NCBI RefSeq assembly: GCF_030068605.1
Contig: NZ_JASJOU010000008.1
Span: 1-64,000, forward strand
Direction of reading: 5' to 3'
Source of the DNA: Xanthocytophaga agilis
GTDB lineage: Bacteria; Bacteroidota; Bacteroidia; Cytophagales; 172606-1
DNA length: 64,000 nt
This document shows, in pieces, positions 55,001 to 63,112 of this stretch (positions are counted from its first letter, which is position 1; every line of letters begins with the position of its first letter). The notes below the pieces were generated by a model that did no database searches, was not told where the DNA came from, and saw nothing but the letters and a program-made list of their open reading frames with translations. Both the position numbers and the translations under genes were made by a program.

Positions 55001-55068
55001 GCAGAAAGCTCACAAAGGAGTAATACAGAAACAAAAAATGATAAACCAAATCGTAAAACTATAGTCAT
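52003..55068 (-). CDS. SusC/RagA-family TonB-dependent outer-membrane receptor
   Basis: 1021 residues: signal peptide (ending near ELSAQ), carboxypeptidase-like domain (TITGKVTQ..., about 27-100), TonB box/plug (VVVTGYKTEQRRDIRGSIATI, VSVRVRGSTSI-type repeat, AKAIYGSRAANGVVLVTTKRG), and a 22-strand barrel ending in TVGF. It imports substrates bound by SusD, powered by TonB. Its operon holds a T9SS protease and lipoproteins and no glycosidase, so a peptide/protein substrate is more likely than a glycan. Confidence 0.95.
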   Translation of the reverse strand: MTIVLRFGLSFFVSVLLLCELSAQQTRTITGKVTQSEDNEVMPGVSVSVKGTTNGTLTDVSGNYSISNVPEKALLVFSFIGRQTMEVPIGNRATINVQMEPNVTELTQVVVTGYKTEQRRDIRGSIATITSDRFKDIPVMGMDQALQGQVAGVQVTQSSGTPGGGISVRVRGSTSISASNRPLFIVDGIPVEDGALGLRDFGGQNDNAFSTINTNDIESIEILKDASAKAIYGSRAANGVVLVTTKRGKSNSRTTIEGDVQRGFIEVVRKPELLNSKELLELQREAVINGGGDPDQLGLITGVTDATNTDWVDAVLRRAIYQQYQLSARGGNERTRFYTSINYRDEEGVQLNNRFIRFSGTLNLDHKATDKLSFGNNLMISRTRNDRVKGDNFLDGVYSGAIKSLPYYSPYNEQGQLLGPNSPGYPGFPNFNPVGQALLPRFQTFTTKIVAGLTAEYAFLPNLRFRTKVSTDYNGVTDDQFEPSTTAIGGYLPSVGGKGYGIYGSGTYITLNNSNLLTYTFTKGENDKHSFDFLLGNELLQRTERTTSVQGRLYPRDEFTYISGAGAIVDDGGSFLVSNGLVSFFGEAKYKFKDKYLFGATARYDGSSRFGRGKRYGVFPSVSAAWRISSEDFMKAYTFFDDLRLKASYGFTGNERIGDFQFLTQFGGSNYNGATGLSPSALGNNNLQWEKTREINVGIETSLWSGRLGVTLDVYSNLTSKLLNTFPLPTTTGFGGFQGNIGSVSNKGIELSVNAVIVDRVIKWRTNFNISHNKNRVESLADSLPLYRGYEASGSSNTNIIKVGEPLGTFWGLQFLGVDPATGDAIYRDNTGDGTISADDAQVIGNAQPKLIGGITNTFSWKNLDLSVFFQFSYGNEILNFSNTTLLNSGQDILNNQSKAALRRWRKEGDITDIPRYQYNPDRSEEDNPNTYMSSRFVEDGSYLRLKNISLGYNVPKEWLSRFKVQSIRVLLSATNLITLTRYTGADPEVSTLDGSTAAQGIDLFTFPQVKTIMAGITVGF

Positions 55069-55411
55069 GCAATAATCATTATGAATGTGGTCAGGCAGAT
55101 ACTATTTCTAAAGAATATTCTTACTAAAGGTACACTAGATCTCTGCTTATCTATTTTCCGGATTTTCTATAATCCATATGTAAACCAACAGATAGTATGC
55201 AAATACCCTGTCTATTGCTAGTTTTGACCGTACAAACAGATTCTTTTTTAGAAAACAAGCAGATGAAGAGAAGACTTGTACCAAGGTACTATTTTTTACA
55301 AAAAAAACACAGCACGTTGTTATAAAACATTAAAATTATCCTGTTTTATTATTTTTTCGTTATTGCATTTCCTTTTTTTGTATATTCGTTGTCAATGCAT
55401 AAACTGAGCAT
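55069..55411. other. Divergent spacer between SusC and GNAT gene
   Basis: 343 bp without gene. No full TTG-N19/20-TAnnTTTG match on either strand, so the SusC promoter may need an activator such as an ECF sigma factor. Confidence 0.35.
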
Positions 55412-55960
55412 ATGCTATTTAGCCGAGCCCGAACTATCCCGTTTCAACTACGCCTGTTACAGGCAGATGATGCCAGTCAGCTCTTTTATACTATCCATAC
55501 GAACCGCGCCTATCTGAGACAATGGCTCCCATGGGTCGACGGAACGTTGAATGTAGATGATTCTCTCGCATTTATTGAAGACACGATTGCGCAATATAAA
55601 CAAGGAGAGTGTGTCGTAGCTGCAATCTGGTGCGAAAACAGGATTGTGGGATGCATTGGTTTGAATAATATACAAACATTCCATCAAAAAGCTGAGATAG
55701 GCTATTGGCTTGCCCGTAACTATCAGGAAAAAGGAATTATTACTCGAGCTTGTCGGCAAATGATCAATTATGCGTTTGATGAACTGAAACTTAACCGGGT
55801 TGAAATCCTTGTCGCTGAAAAGAATCGGCGTAGTCGCTCAGTAGCCGAACGACTTGGCTTTGAAGAAGAAGGTTTATTACGAAACTATTATCGGCATCGT
55901 CAGGAATTTGTAGATGTAGTAATCTATGGCATGTTGAAAAAGTACTGGAAATCAAGTTAG
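55412..55960 (+). CDS. GNAT acetyltransferase, RimJ/RimL type
   Basis: 182 residues of the RimJ/RimL GNAT class: RLLQADDASQLF...YLRQWLPWVD at the start, acetyl-CoA-binding GYWLARNYQEKGIITRACRQMINYAF, then LNRVEILVAEKNRRSRSVAERLGFEEEG. It probably acetylates a protein N-terminus or small molecule. Stops overlap by 4 bp with the next, convergent gene. Confidence 0.88.
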   Translation: MLFSRARTIPFQLRLLQADDASQLFYTIHTNRAYLRQWLPWVDGTLNVDDSLAFIEDTIAQYKQGECVVAAIWCENRIVGCIGLNNIQTFHQKAEIGYWLARNYQEKGIITRACRQMINYAFDELKLNRVEILVAEKNRRSRSVAERLGFEEEGLLRNYYRHRQEFVDVVIYGMLKKYWKSS

Positions 55961-57069
55961 TTTTTTTTATCTGTTAACTTTTTGACTGTTACATCTGAGC
56001 TCTTTGTAGTTAGTCCATCAAATAAAAATAAACCATACAGCCATACCCAGGCATTGACAACTCCTCCTACTCCCATCAGTATATATGTGCCACTATGAAA
56101 CAAAACACCTACTGGTAAGACTACCCAACGGGCAGTAGGAAAGAAAACGATAAGAATAAAACTTAACTGAAAGAGCAAAGCCATTGCCGGTAAAACTATA
56201 CAGAGCCAATCATACCTGGCAATCCACATTCCAGTGAGTGTTGGATGTAAATACAAGTAGTTTTGAAACGTTTCGGGGGCCAGCCATTCAATCCCACCTA
56301 CCAAAAGTTTTTCCAAACCAGCCTGAAGATATACTACCCCTATTACCATCCGGATCAATGGCAAAGCCCATTGTGTATAGGAATGTTTGGCTTGTATAAT
56401 CAAAAGTGGCATAAGCCACAACACATACGTCAGAGGTGCAAATGCATGATCCAGTTTCTCAAAGCTGTAAAGCCACCCCTGCAATAAGGTAAATACTATT
56501 GCTACTACAATTGCGCATATACTACTCTGAAAACGAAACAACATTCCAAGACAGCTAATTAATAATACTCCATACCAGATACCTATCCATACAGGAGAAG
56601 GGAATGAGAGGTGCAATAATCTCAGTAGCAATAAAGGCTTATATAGTACCTGCGCCTCATAAAGATGAGTTAGAACGATATACCAGTCATAGGTAAAATA
56701 GATGACACAGGTATATACAATCCATGTGTATAGCTGAATATTCTTCTGCGAAATTCGTACCTGCCACAGTTCATCTAACCAGGTTATACCAGATTTCCAA
56801 TAGTTTCTAGCAAACCAAGTAAATACCAGGAAGCAAGTAATCAATCCCAAACGGATAATGATCTGATCGGCATGTCCAAGAAAAAAAGAAAGCTCAAAAC
56901 GATGTTTTTCTATTGGAAACCGGGGATACAGACTATTTATCAGTAGATTGAACCAATCAGGCGCCCTACCATAAAAGCTTTGCACTACCAGATTGCGTAT
57001 CCATAGTATATAGACCAAAGTTGTGACCACCCAGATGCTACTCCATCCTATTACTAACTTTTTATTCAT
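55957..57069 (-). CDS. HTTM-like integral membrane protein
   Basis: 370 residues from ATG 57069, about ten hydrophobic segments. The fragment VVYLQAGLEKLLVGGIEWLAPET resembles HTTM/DoxX-type proteins, related to gamma-carboxylase membrane domains but with no carboxylase site visible. It overlaps the upstream gene's end by 8 bp, so the two are translationally coupled. Confidence 0.65.
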   Translation of the reverse strand: MNKKLVIGWSSIWVVTTLVYILWIRNLVVQSFYGRAPDWFNLLINSLYPRFPIEKHRFELSFFLGHADQIIIRLGLITCFLVFTWFARNYWKSGITWLDELWQVRISQKNIQLYTWIVYTCVIYFTYDWYIVLTHLYEAQVLYKPLLLLRLLHLSFPSPVWIGIWYGVLLISCLGMLFRFQSSICAIVVAIVFTLLQGWLYSFEKLDHAFAPLTYVLWLMPLLIIQAKHSYTQWALPLIRMVIGVVYLQAGLEKLLVGGIEWLAPETFQNYLYLHPTLTGMWIARYDWLCIVLPAMALLFQLSFILIVFFPTARWVVLPVGVLFHSGTYILMGVGGVVNAWVWLYGLFLFDGLTTKSSDVTVKKLTDKKN

Positions 57070-57460
57070 GTAAACTGGGTTTAAAAGAAGCCACAACAGT
57101 GGTATCTACCTCGTGGTGAGCCACCTCACTTACCATACGCAGCAACTGCCACTCAACAATTGTATCCGCATGCGGGGTAATGCAATAAATACGTCTCAAT
57201 AGTGTATCTGCTTCATGACGATAGTAATAATTACGCATCAGGTATGCCAGACTACCCAACCTCGTTTCTTCAGGAGATAGTATATATGTTTTATCTGCAT
57301 TACTGATTATTCGCAGGGCAAAAGACTCTGTTTGTATCTCACGACGTACAGGTTCTGCAAACATTCCAAACCGGAACAAAGGATAAAGATCTGTTTGAAA
57401 AACAAAAGGTATCCATACTAGTAGCAACACAGCGGGTATGACAATCTTCCCTGTTTTCAT
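57062..57460 (-). CDS. Small hypothetical membrane-anchored protein
   Basis: 132 residues from ATG 57460; the longer frame upstream overlaps the divergent gene and lacks signal features. N-terminal membrane anchor (KIVIPAVLLLVWIPFVF) and a soluble domain (RREIQTESFALRIIS, ...IYCITPHADTIVEWQLLRM). Overlaps the following HTTM-like gene by 8 bp; the pair probably forms a complex, as small partners of HTTM proteins do. Confidence 0.65.
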   Translation of the reverse strand: MKTGKIVIPAVLLLVWIPFVFQTDLYPLFRFGMFAEPVRREIQTESFALRIISNADKTYILSPEETRLGSLAYLMRNYYYRHEADTLLRRIYCITPHADTIVEWQLLRMVSEVAHHEVDTTVVASFKPSLHE

Positions 57461-57515
57461 AATGCATGATAAGTGATGCGCCAAAGTTGAAAAAAAATGT
57501 TCATCTTCGCTAGTT

Positions 57516-59279
57516 ATGAAAACAACTTCAGGCAAAATCCGGATCATGCAGATTATAGGTAGTCTGCTCATACGATCAGGATTCATACTAATTATTGTAC
57601 TACTCTTGGTAGTAAGTTGCCTGTTAGTTAGTTATTCTTATTCTGACATTATCCAATGGATTACTCAAACTTATATACCTACGGATAAGCTGGACAAATT
57701 TCAGCATTCTATCCTGACTCCATCCAGATTTGTGCTGGTACGCTATCTCTCTGTGATGGCAACACTTGTTTTAGCTCTATGTACTTACTTAATCTGGAAA
57801 AAAATACCACCAGCTATACAACTAACAACTGAATGGGCACTATATCTCTATAGATTAATACAAAAGACATATTATAAGACAACTAGTATAGAACGAGTAT
57901 GTTTACTGAGCTTAGCTCTACTAATTTGTATCTGTAGAATATACTTTCTCACTAAACTCCCACTACATGTAGACGAACGGTTTACCTATCTGTACTTTGT
58001 AAGTAAAGGATGGATTGTTTCGGCTATATACTATCCAGGTCCCAACAATCATATTCTGTTCTCTTTACTTTGCACAATATTCAATTTTTTTCTCCAAAGT
58101 CCGTTGTGGGTATTACGCCTTCCAGCATTACTATCTGGTGCATTAGCACTTTTTGGGATTTGGGTTCTTATACGTCATTATTTTTCAGCATTCATTGCTA
58201 TCGGTTCAGTAAGCTTACTGGCTTTCTCACCACAAGTTTTTGGATATAGCATTCAGGGGCGTGGATATAGCCTGCTGCTTTGCTGGATAATACTGGCGAC
58301 AGGTTGTCTACTTTCAATTCTGTCTGCAAAAAAGATAAGTAGTATTACTTCGTTTCTATTTGTTATCAGCTGTTTTCTAGGATTTTATACTATCCCGATT
58401 TTTCTCTATCCATTCGCCGGCCTGAGTTTATATCTGATGCTTTTCTTTCTGACACAAAAAAATATGCATCAACTTATTCGTCTTCTTTGGATGGAAATCT
58501 GTGTTGGTATATTAGTAGCTTTAGTGTACCTCCCTGTAACATTGCTCAATGGTTGGGGTGCGGTTACAGCAAATACCTGGACAACCCAGTTGGAATGGCC
58601 TACATTTTTGGAGGGTTTACGTACTACCCTTACTGACTTAGCAGACTTTATGTGGAATAGTATTCCTTATTCTACCTGGTTTACGCTGATTATCAGTACA
58701 GGCAGTATACTTCTGATCTTAACTCGCCAGATTACTGGTTTCCAGAAACACTGGCTGCAACTGTATCTTCTTACACTATGGATCATCATTCCCATTATGG
58801 TTTTACAAAGAGTATTACCTTATGGTCGTATTATGATCTATATCCTGCCTCTGCAATGGCCTGCCATAGCAATCTTAGGACAGCATGTATTTTCTTATTT
58901 CCAGTATTATCGTGTTTTTATAATAGGTGGGCTTATAGTATATGCCTTATCATGCATTGACACCTTTCAGCAATTAACGACGCCAGAAGGCAAAGGAATA
59001 TATAACAGCCTGGACAATGTCAGTCACTGGCTATACGATCATCAGGCAGATGGAGTATTTGTACAATATTATGAATATGGATTGTGTATTTTGTTTCAAT
59101 ATGAAACGAATCACCGAACAATTCAGTTAGATATTGGCGCAGATCGGTTTTCCACGAAAAAAAAATATAATTTTGTCGTGGTTCACAAGGATCATCTATT
59201 TCCGGCATCTTTATCAATGTCTTCATATCAGATTGTATACAAAGACACGGATGCCACCATTTATCAATACAAACATTGA
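57516..59279 (+). CDS. GT39/ArnT-like membrane glycosyltransferase
   Basis: 587 residues with about 11 membrane segments. After the third, the loop LPLHVDERFTYLYFV carries Asp153-Glu154, the catalytic acidic pair of GT-C enzymes of the PMT/ArnT class. They move a sugar from a polyprenyl carrier to a lipid or protein. Acceptor unknown. The next gene encodes a NeuD-like acetyltransferase. Confidence 0.78.
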   Translation: MKTTSGKIRIMQIIGSLLIRSGFILIIVLLLVVSCLLVSYSYSDIIQWITQTYIPTDKLDKFQHSILTPSRFVLVRYLSVMATLVLALCTYLIWKKIPPAIQLTTEWALYLYRLIQKTYYKTTSIERVCLLSLALLICICRIYFLTKLPLHVDERFTYLYFVSKGWIVSAIYYPGPNNHILFSLLCTIFNFFLQSPLWVLRLPALLSGALALFGIWVLIRHYFSAFIAIGSVSLLAFSPQVFGYSIQGRGYSLLLCWIILATGCLLSILSAKKISSITSFLFVISCFLGFYTIPIFLYPFAGLSLYLMLFFLTQKNMHQLIRLLWMEICVGILVALVYLPVTLLNGWGAVTANTWTTQLEWPTFLEGLRTTLTDLADFMWNSIPYSTWFTLIISTGSILLILTRQITGFQKHWLQLYLLTLWIIIPIMVLQRVLPYGRIMIYILPLQWPAIAILGQHVFSYFQYYRVFIIGGLIVYALSCIDTFQQLTTPEGKGIYNSLDNVSHWLYDHQADGVFVQYYEYGLCILFQYETNHRTIQLDIGADRFSTKKKYNFVVVHKDHLFPASLSMSSYQIVYKDTDATIYQYKH

Positions 59280-59317
59280 AAATGGATTTCAGAATCTTTA
59301 CTTTTATTAGTTAATTT

Positions 59318-59956
59318 ATGGAAAACCCGGTTATTATTTTTGGTGCAAAAGGTCTGGGACGTGTAGCATTGGATATTTTTCAGAGTAATGAAGTGGTAGT
59401 ATATGGATTTCTGGACGATGACAAACAGTTACACAATACAGAAATTATGGATATCTCTGTACTTGGAGATACAGATGATGATGGCTTTCTGAAGCTGATT
59501 GGCAAAAAATGTGAAGCATTTATAGCGACAGACGACAATAAATTACGAAAGCATCTGGTGGAAGTACTACTGGAGAGACGTAAAACAATGCCTGTTAATG
59601 CTATTCACAAACAAGCCTATATTGCCCCTTCTGCATCAATCAGTCATGGAAATTTAATCAGTGCAGGTGTAATCATCAATTCAGCTGCCAGCGTAGGCAG
59701 CCATTGCATTTTACATGCTAATACCGTAGTTGACTATGAAGCTACACTTGGTGATCTGGTACAGATAGGCACAGGTAGTATTATTGGCAGTGGTGTAACT
59801 ATTGAAAGTGGTGCATTTATAGGAAGTGGCGTTACTATTGTTTCAGGAATTACCATAGGCAAAAATGCCCGAATTGGCGCGGGATCTGTAGTTATTGAGA
59901 ATGTTAAAGCAGGAGCAACCGTATTTGGTAACCCGGCAAAGGTTATCGAAAGATAA
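59318..59956 (+). CDS. NeuD-family sugar O-acyltransferase
   Basis: 212 residues: Rossmann-like N-terminus (VIIFGAKGLGRVALDIF, YGFLDDD) and hexapeptide left-handed beta-helix (VGSHCILHANTVVDYEATLGDLVQIGTGS...IGKNARIGAGSVV). It acetylates a sialic-acid-like or amino-sugar intermediate. It is 38 bp behind the GT39-like gene. Confidence 0.88.
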   Translation: MENPVIIFGAKGLGRVALDIFQSNEVVVYGFLDDDKQLHNTEIMDISVLGDTDDDGFLKLIGKKCEAFIATDDNKLRKHLVEVLLERRKTMPVNAIHKQAYIAPSASISHGNLISAGVIINSAASVGSHCILHANTVVDYEATLGDLVQIGTGSIIGSGVTIESGAFIGSGVTIVSGITIGKNARIGAGSVVIENVKAGATVFGNPAKVIER

Positions 59957-60033
59957 ATGAATGATGGCTTGATGGATGCAAGTTTTCTTGTACTACTATT
60001 CTGCCATTATTCTATTCATAAATCACTCAGAAA

Positions 60034-60444
60034 ATGAAACTCAAAAACTTCAATCTTACTTTCGGAAGTCAACTATTCAAAACTTTCAGTGACGAATCCC
60101 GGGTACGCATTTTATTTCTTCTTTATAAAAACAAAGAAATGTGCATATCTGATCTGGAACAAATTCTGGACTTTACACAGGCTAAAACATCCCGTCATGT
60201 GTTATACCTGAAAAATTCCGGACTATTGAGTTTCAAGAAAATGGATCAATGGGTATACTATTATCTGAAAGATGAGTTTACTGAGATTGTAGGACAGTTG
60301 TTTCAGTATATGAGCAAAGATACCACTTTGCAAAACGACTATGAGACTTTTCAGGTGCTGTATTCTAATCGTGAGTTAGCGATTAACAAACTTCATCAGG
60401 ATCGGCAACGAATGAAAGAGTTTCGTTTACGTGGGAAAGAATAA
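60034..60444 (+). CDS. ArsR-family transcriptional regulator
   Basis: 136 residues; winged helix at about 8-95 (FKTFSDESRVRILFLLYKNKEMCISDLEQILDFTQAKTSRHVLYLKNSGLLSFKK). The ELCVCDL-type metal site of ArsR is reduced to MCISDL, a single Cys, so a different signal is likely. 38 bp before a thioredoxin-like [2Fe-2S] protein gene, probably co-transcribed. Confidence 0.88.
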   Translation: MKLKNFNLTFGSQLFKTFSDESRVRILFLLYKNKEMCISDLEQILDFTQAKTSRHVLYLKNSGLLSFKKMDQWVYYYLKDEFTEIVGQLFQYMSKDTTLQNDYETFQVLYSNRELAINKLHQDRQRMKEFRLRGKE

Positions 60445-60482
60445 TCAACCAATTTATTACTTATCTATACCAACAATTTATC

Positions 60483-60788
60483 ATGAAATTTAAGAAGCAC
60501 GTATTTATCTGCACAAATCAGAAAGAAGCACCTAAGAAGTCGTGTGGAGAAGCAAACGGGATGGCTTTGGTAGAAGAATTTAAAAAAGAATTGAAAGAAA
60601 GAGGTCTTCAGATCGAAATCAGAGCACAGCGTGCAGGCTGCCTGGATGCCTGTGCATTTGGCCCAAGTCTGGTTGTATATCCGGAAGGCATCTATTATGG
60701 CAATGTACAGCTGACAGACGTAAAAGAAATTGTTGAGGAACATCTGGTAGCAGACCGCCCTGTTCAACGATTGGTTCTGCCCTTTTAA
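60483..60788 (+). CDS. Thioredoxin-like [2Fe-2S] ferredoxin
   Basis: 101 residues with four ligands Cys10, Cys21, Cys53 and Cys57 (FICTNQ, KSCGEA, AGCLDACAFGP), the thioredoxin-like [2Fe-2S] ferredoxin pattern. A small cytosolic electron carrier. Confidence 0.9.
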   Translation: MKFKKHVFICTNQKEAPKKSCGEANGMALVEEFKKELKERGLQIEIRAQRAGCLDACAFGPSLVVYPEGIYYGNVQLTDVKEIVEEHLVADRPVQRLVLPF

Positions 60789-60810
60789 AGAAAGCAATTG
60801 CTTTATACAT

Positions 60811-60850
60811 AAACTGTCTATCCGAAATCTCTCTTCCGGATAGACAGTTT
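60811..60850. terminator. Bidirectional terminator between ferredoxin and Hsp70 genes
   Basis: A 14-bp perfect stem (60811-60824 with 60837-60850), 12-nt loop, T-run on the plus side, between convergent genes. Confidence 0.8.
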
Positions 60851-60873
60851 TTAGCTTTACTCATCAAGCCTGC

Positions 60874-62133
60874 TTATCTACCAAACTTATTTTGGCTATC
60901 ATAAGCCAATCCAAGCCCTACACTGGATAATTTGTTTTCATCAGCTATGGCAGCATTTGGGAACAATAGCTTAAATTCCTGTTGCACTAATGGCACTTCT
61001 GTAGTTCCACCAGTAAGTATAACCAGATCAATATCTTCCCGCTTCACTCCTGCTTCCTGGACGCATTGTCTGGCAGAATCAGAAATCTTCTCTACCTCTT
61101 CCCGTATAGCATCTTCGAATAATTTCCGTTTGATCTGAATAGAAAAGCTGTTCTCAATAAAGTCAAAAGAGGCATTATATTCTGCCTGCTCGGTTAAGGC
61201 AATCTTTGTATCTTCAACACTTGCCAATAATGCATGTCCACTCTCCTGCTCTAACACACGCAACAATCTGCCAAACCGTGTCTTGTCATGTGACTGAAAC
61301 AACATTTGACGTGTTTGCACTACCATCTTGGTCGTATATAGAAAGTTAATTTTACTCCATTCCGAAAGATCAAAATAGGGTTTTAAAGGCACTTCCAGCC
61401 TTTTATCGCCATAGGTAGTTTTATAGCCCAGCTCTGGCATTACAGCAGCCAAACTCAAATCCTTATCAAAATCGTTTCCGCCAATCCGAACACCAGTATT
61501 TGCCAGTATATCTGAAGTTCGGTCTGTTTTATGTACATACTGGTTAGACAAACGAATTACTGTAAAATCTGAAGTACCTCCACCCAGATCTACTACAATA
61601 GCCAGCTTTTCACCTGATAGCTTGACTTCATGTGCAAATGCAGCCGCAATAGGTTCAAACTGAAAATCTATATGTGCAAACCCTACACTACGAGCCACCT
61701 CACGTAATTCGGCCTCTGCTCGTTTATCAGCCTCTGGATCATTGTCAACAAAGTGTACAGGGCGTCCCATAACTACATGCTCTATTCCCTGACCTGCCAT
61801 ACTTTCTGCTTTGGCCTTCAGATTAATCAGGAACTCTGCTATGATCTTTTCAAACTTCATCGGACGACCATTGATGATTGTTCCTTGTTTCATCACAGAT
61901 GTACCCAGCACACGTTTCAAACTACGCATAAAGCGTCCTTCTTTCCGTTCAAAGAACATGCTAATGGCCGCTTTGCCATAATGAGGTATATTCTCTTTAT
62001 AAGGATAAAAGATTGCACTGGGAATGGTTACAGACGTTCCTTCTATAGGAACCAAACTGATATTTCCATTATTAGCAACAGCGATACTTGAATTGGATGT
62101 TCCAAAATCAATTCCACAGGATATATTTGTCAT
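60874..62133 (-). CDS. Hsp70-family protein (YegD-like)
   Basis: 419 residues from ATG 62133; a longer frame adds 11 residues without homology. Phosphate-1 motif GIDFGTSNSSIAV and phosphate-2 motif VVDLGGGTSDFTV are present, plus LVILTGGTTEVP. Only the ATPase half of Hsp70 is there, without a substrate-binding domain, as in YegD. The target is unknown. Confidence 0.88.
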   Translation of the reverse strand: MTNISCGIDFGTSNSSIAVANNGNISLVPIEGTSVTIPSAIFYPYKENIPHYGKAAISMFFERKEGRFMRSLKRVLGTSVMKQGTIINGRPMKFEKIIAEFLINLKAKAESMAGQGIEHVVMGRPVHFVDNDPEADKRAEAELREVARSVGFAHIDFQFEPIAAAFAHEVKLSGEKLAIVVDLGGGTSDFTVIRLSNQYVHKTDRTSDILANTGVRIGGNDFDKDLSLAAVMPELGYKTTYGDKRLEVPLKPYFDLSEWSKINFLYTTKMVVQTRQMLFQSHDKTRFGRLLRVLEQESGHALLASVEDTKIALTEQAEYNASFDFIENSFSIQIKRKLFEDAIREEVEKISDSARQCVQEAGVKREDIDLVILTGGTTEVPLVQQEFKLLFPNAAIADENKLSSVGLGLAYDSQNKFGR

Positions 62134-62197
62134 AGTAGGAGGTTTTAGCAATCTCAGAGAAAACATGTAGATCTGTGGAGTAGTATAAAGACGATGA

Positions 62198-62234
62198 TAC
62201 CACTATAAATATGAACTCCATATTTATAGTGGTA
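62198..62234. promoter_or_regulatory. Hairpin upstream of the Hsp70 gene
   Basis: A 15-bp perfect stem (62198-62212 with 62220-62234), 7-nt loop, 65 bp upstream of the Hsp70 start. No T-run on either side. It may be an operator or leader structure. Confidence 0.4.
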
Positions 62235-62451
62235 CATGTATTTCAAACTATACCTAATCAAATCTTACCCTTATTTGCAGTAAGTTAACTCAGTAACTTA
62301 TATTTCAGAGAAACTTGTTCAGTCGAATCCGCTATGCTTTGCAAAAAGGGGGGGCAAAAATAAGAAATATAAATTTATTTTCCTGTATCCATGCCCTATT
62401 TTCATTGAATGTGGAGAGAGTGTACACTGAAAAGTAGGCTCAAACTACTTT

Positions 62452-62934
62452 TTACCAGAACATTTCCTGACTATCTATTTCACCTTCCACTAAGGGTACC
62501 AACTGAAGTTGCTTCATTACATCGTATTGCTCTTTACTCATTAGCCCAATACAAGTCCAGTCGCTGACATGAAATTGAGAGAATCGCAACGAACAGGTTG
62601 TACGTTCACAGAGAAACAGATTTAGCTTATCACACAATTGATCATCCGAATAGTGGGTATCCTCTTTTTCATAAATAAGTTCCTCTCCATCTATGAGCAG
62701 ATAGATAAAAGGACCATCATAAGATAGAACCTGAAAATCAAGATCAGGCTTGCAGAAAGTCGAAAATTCGTGAAACACACTTACATAGCTTTCTGTATCG
62801 TAGAAAGATTTATAATCCAGAAAACAATAAAACTCTCTTTTTAACAAGCACTTTGCCCAAGTCATATTCTTAAGACTGGTATCCTTAAAAGGCTCATACC
62901 ATTCCTGTCCCTGAAAATCTTTTTCAAATAACAT
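62452..62934 (-). CDS. Hypothetical protein
   Basis: 160 residues, soluble, with many Phe/Tyr/Cys (CLLKREFYCFLDYKSFYDTESYVSVFHEFSTFC; CDKLNLFLCERTTCSLRF). No family recognised. Alone between the Hsp70 and ABC-F genes. Confidence 0.55.
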   Translation of the reverse strand: MLFEKDFQGQEWYEPFKDTSLKNMTWAKCLLKREFYCFLDYKSFYDTESYVSVFHEFSTFCKPDLDFQVLSYDGPFIYLLIDGEELIYEKEDTHYSDDQLCDKLNLFLCERTTCSLRFSQFHVSDWTCIGLMSKEQYDVMKQLQLVPLVEGEIDSQEMFW

Positions 62935-63054
62935 AGTTGTGAAAAGTCCTGTTTATAAAATAACACTTTGAATCTATATAAACGAAATACGGAAAAGGTA
63001 AACGCACTGAATCAAATTACCATTTTATCAGCCGCTTAGGGTAATGACAAAATA

Positions 63055-63088
63055 AAACCCTCTGCCTTGTGATTAAGACAGAGGGTTT
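63055..63088 (-). terminator. Terminator of the ABC-F gene
   Basis: A 10-bp perfect stem (63055-63064 with 63079-63088), with three more inner pairs after a bulge, followed on the minus strand by TATTTTG, 25 bp after the stop. Confidence 0.75.
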
Positions 63089-63112
63089 CTATATGTAGTA
63101 GAATACTACAGT

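Noticed and set aside
57461-57586. N-terminal extension of the small anchored protein gene
   Set aside because: It overlaps the start of the divergent GT39-like gene and would bury the membrane anchor; the ATG at 57460 is preferred.
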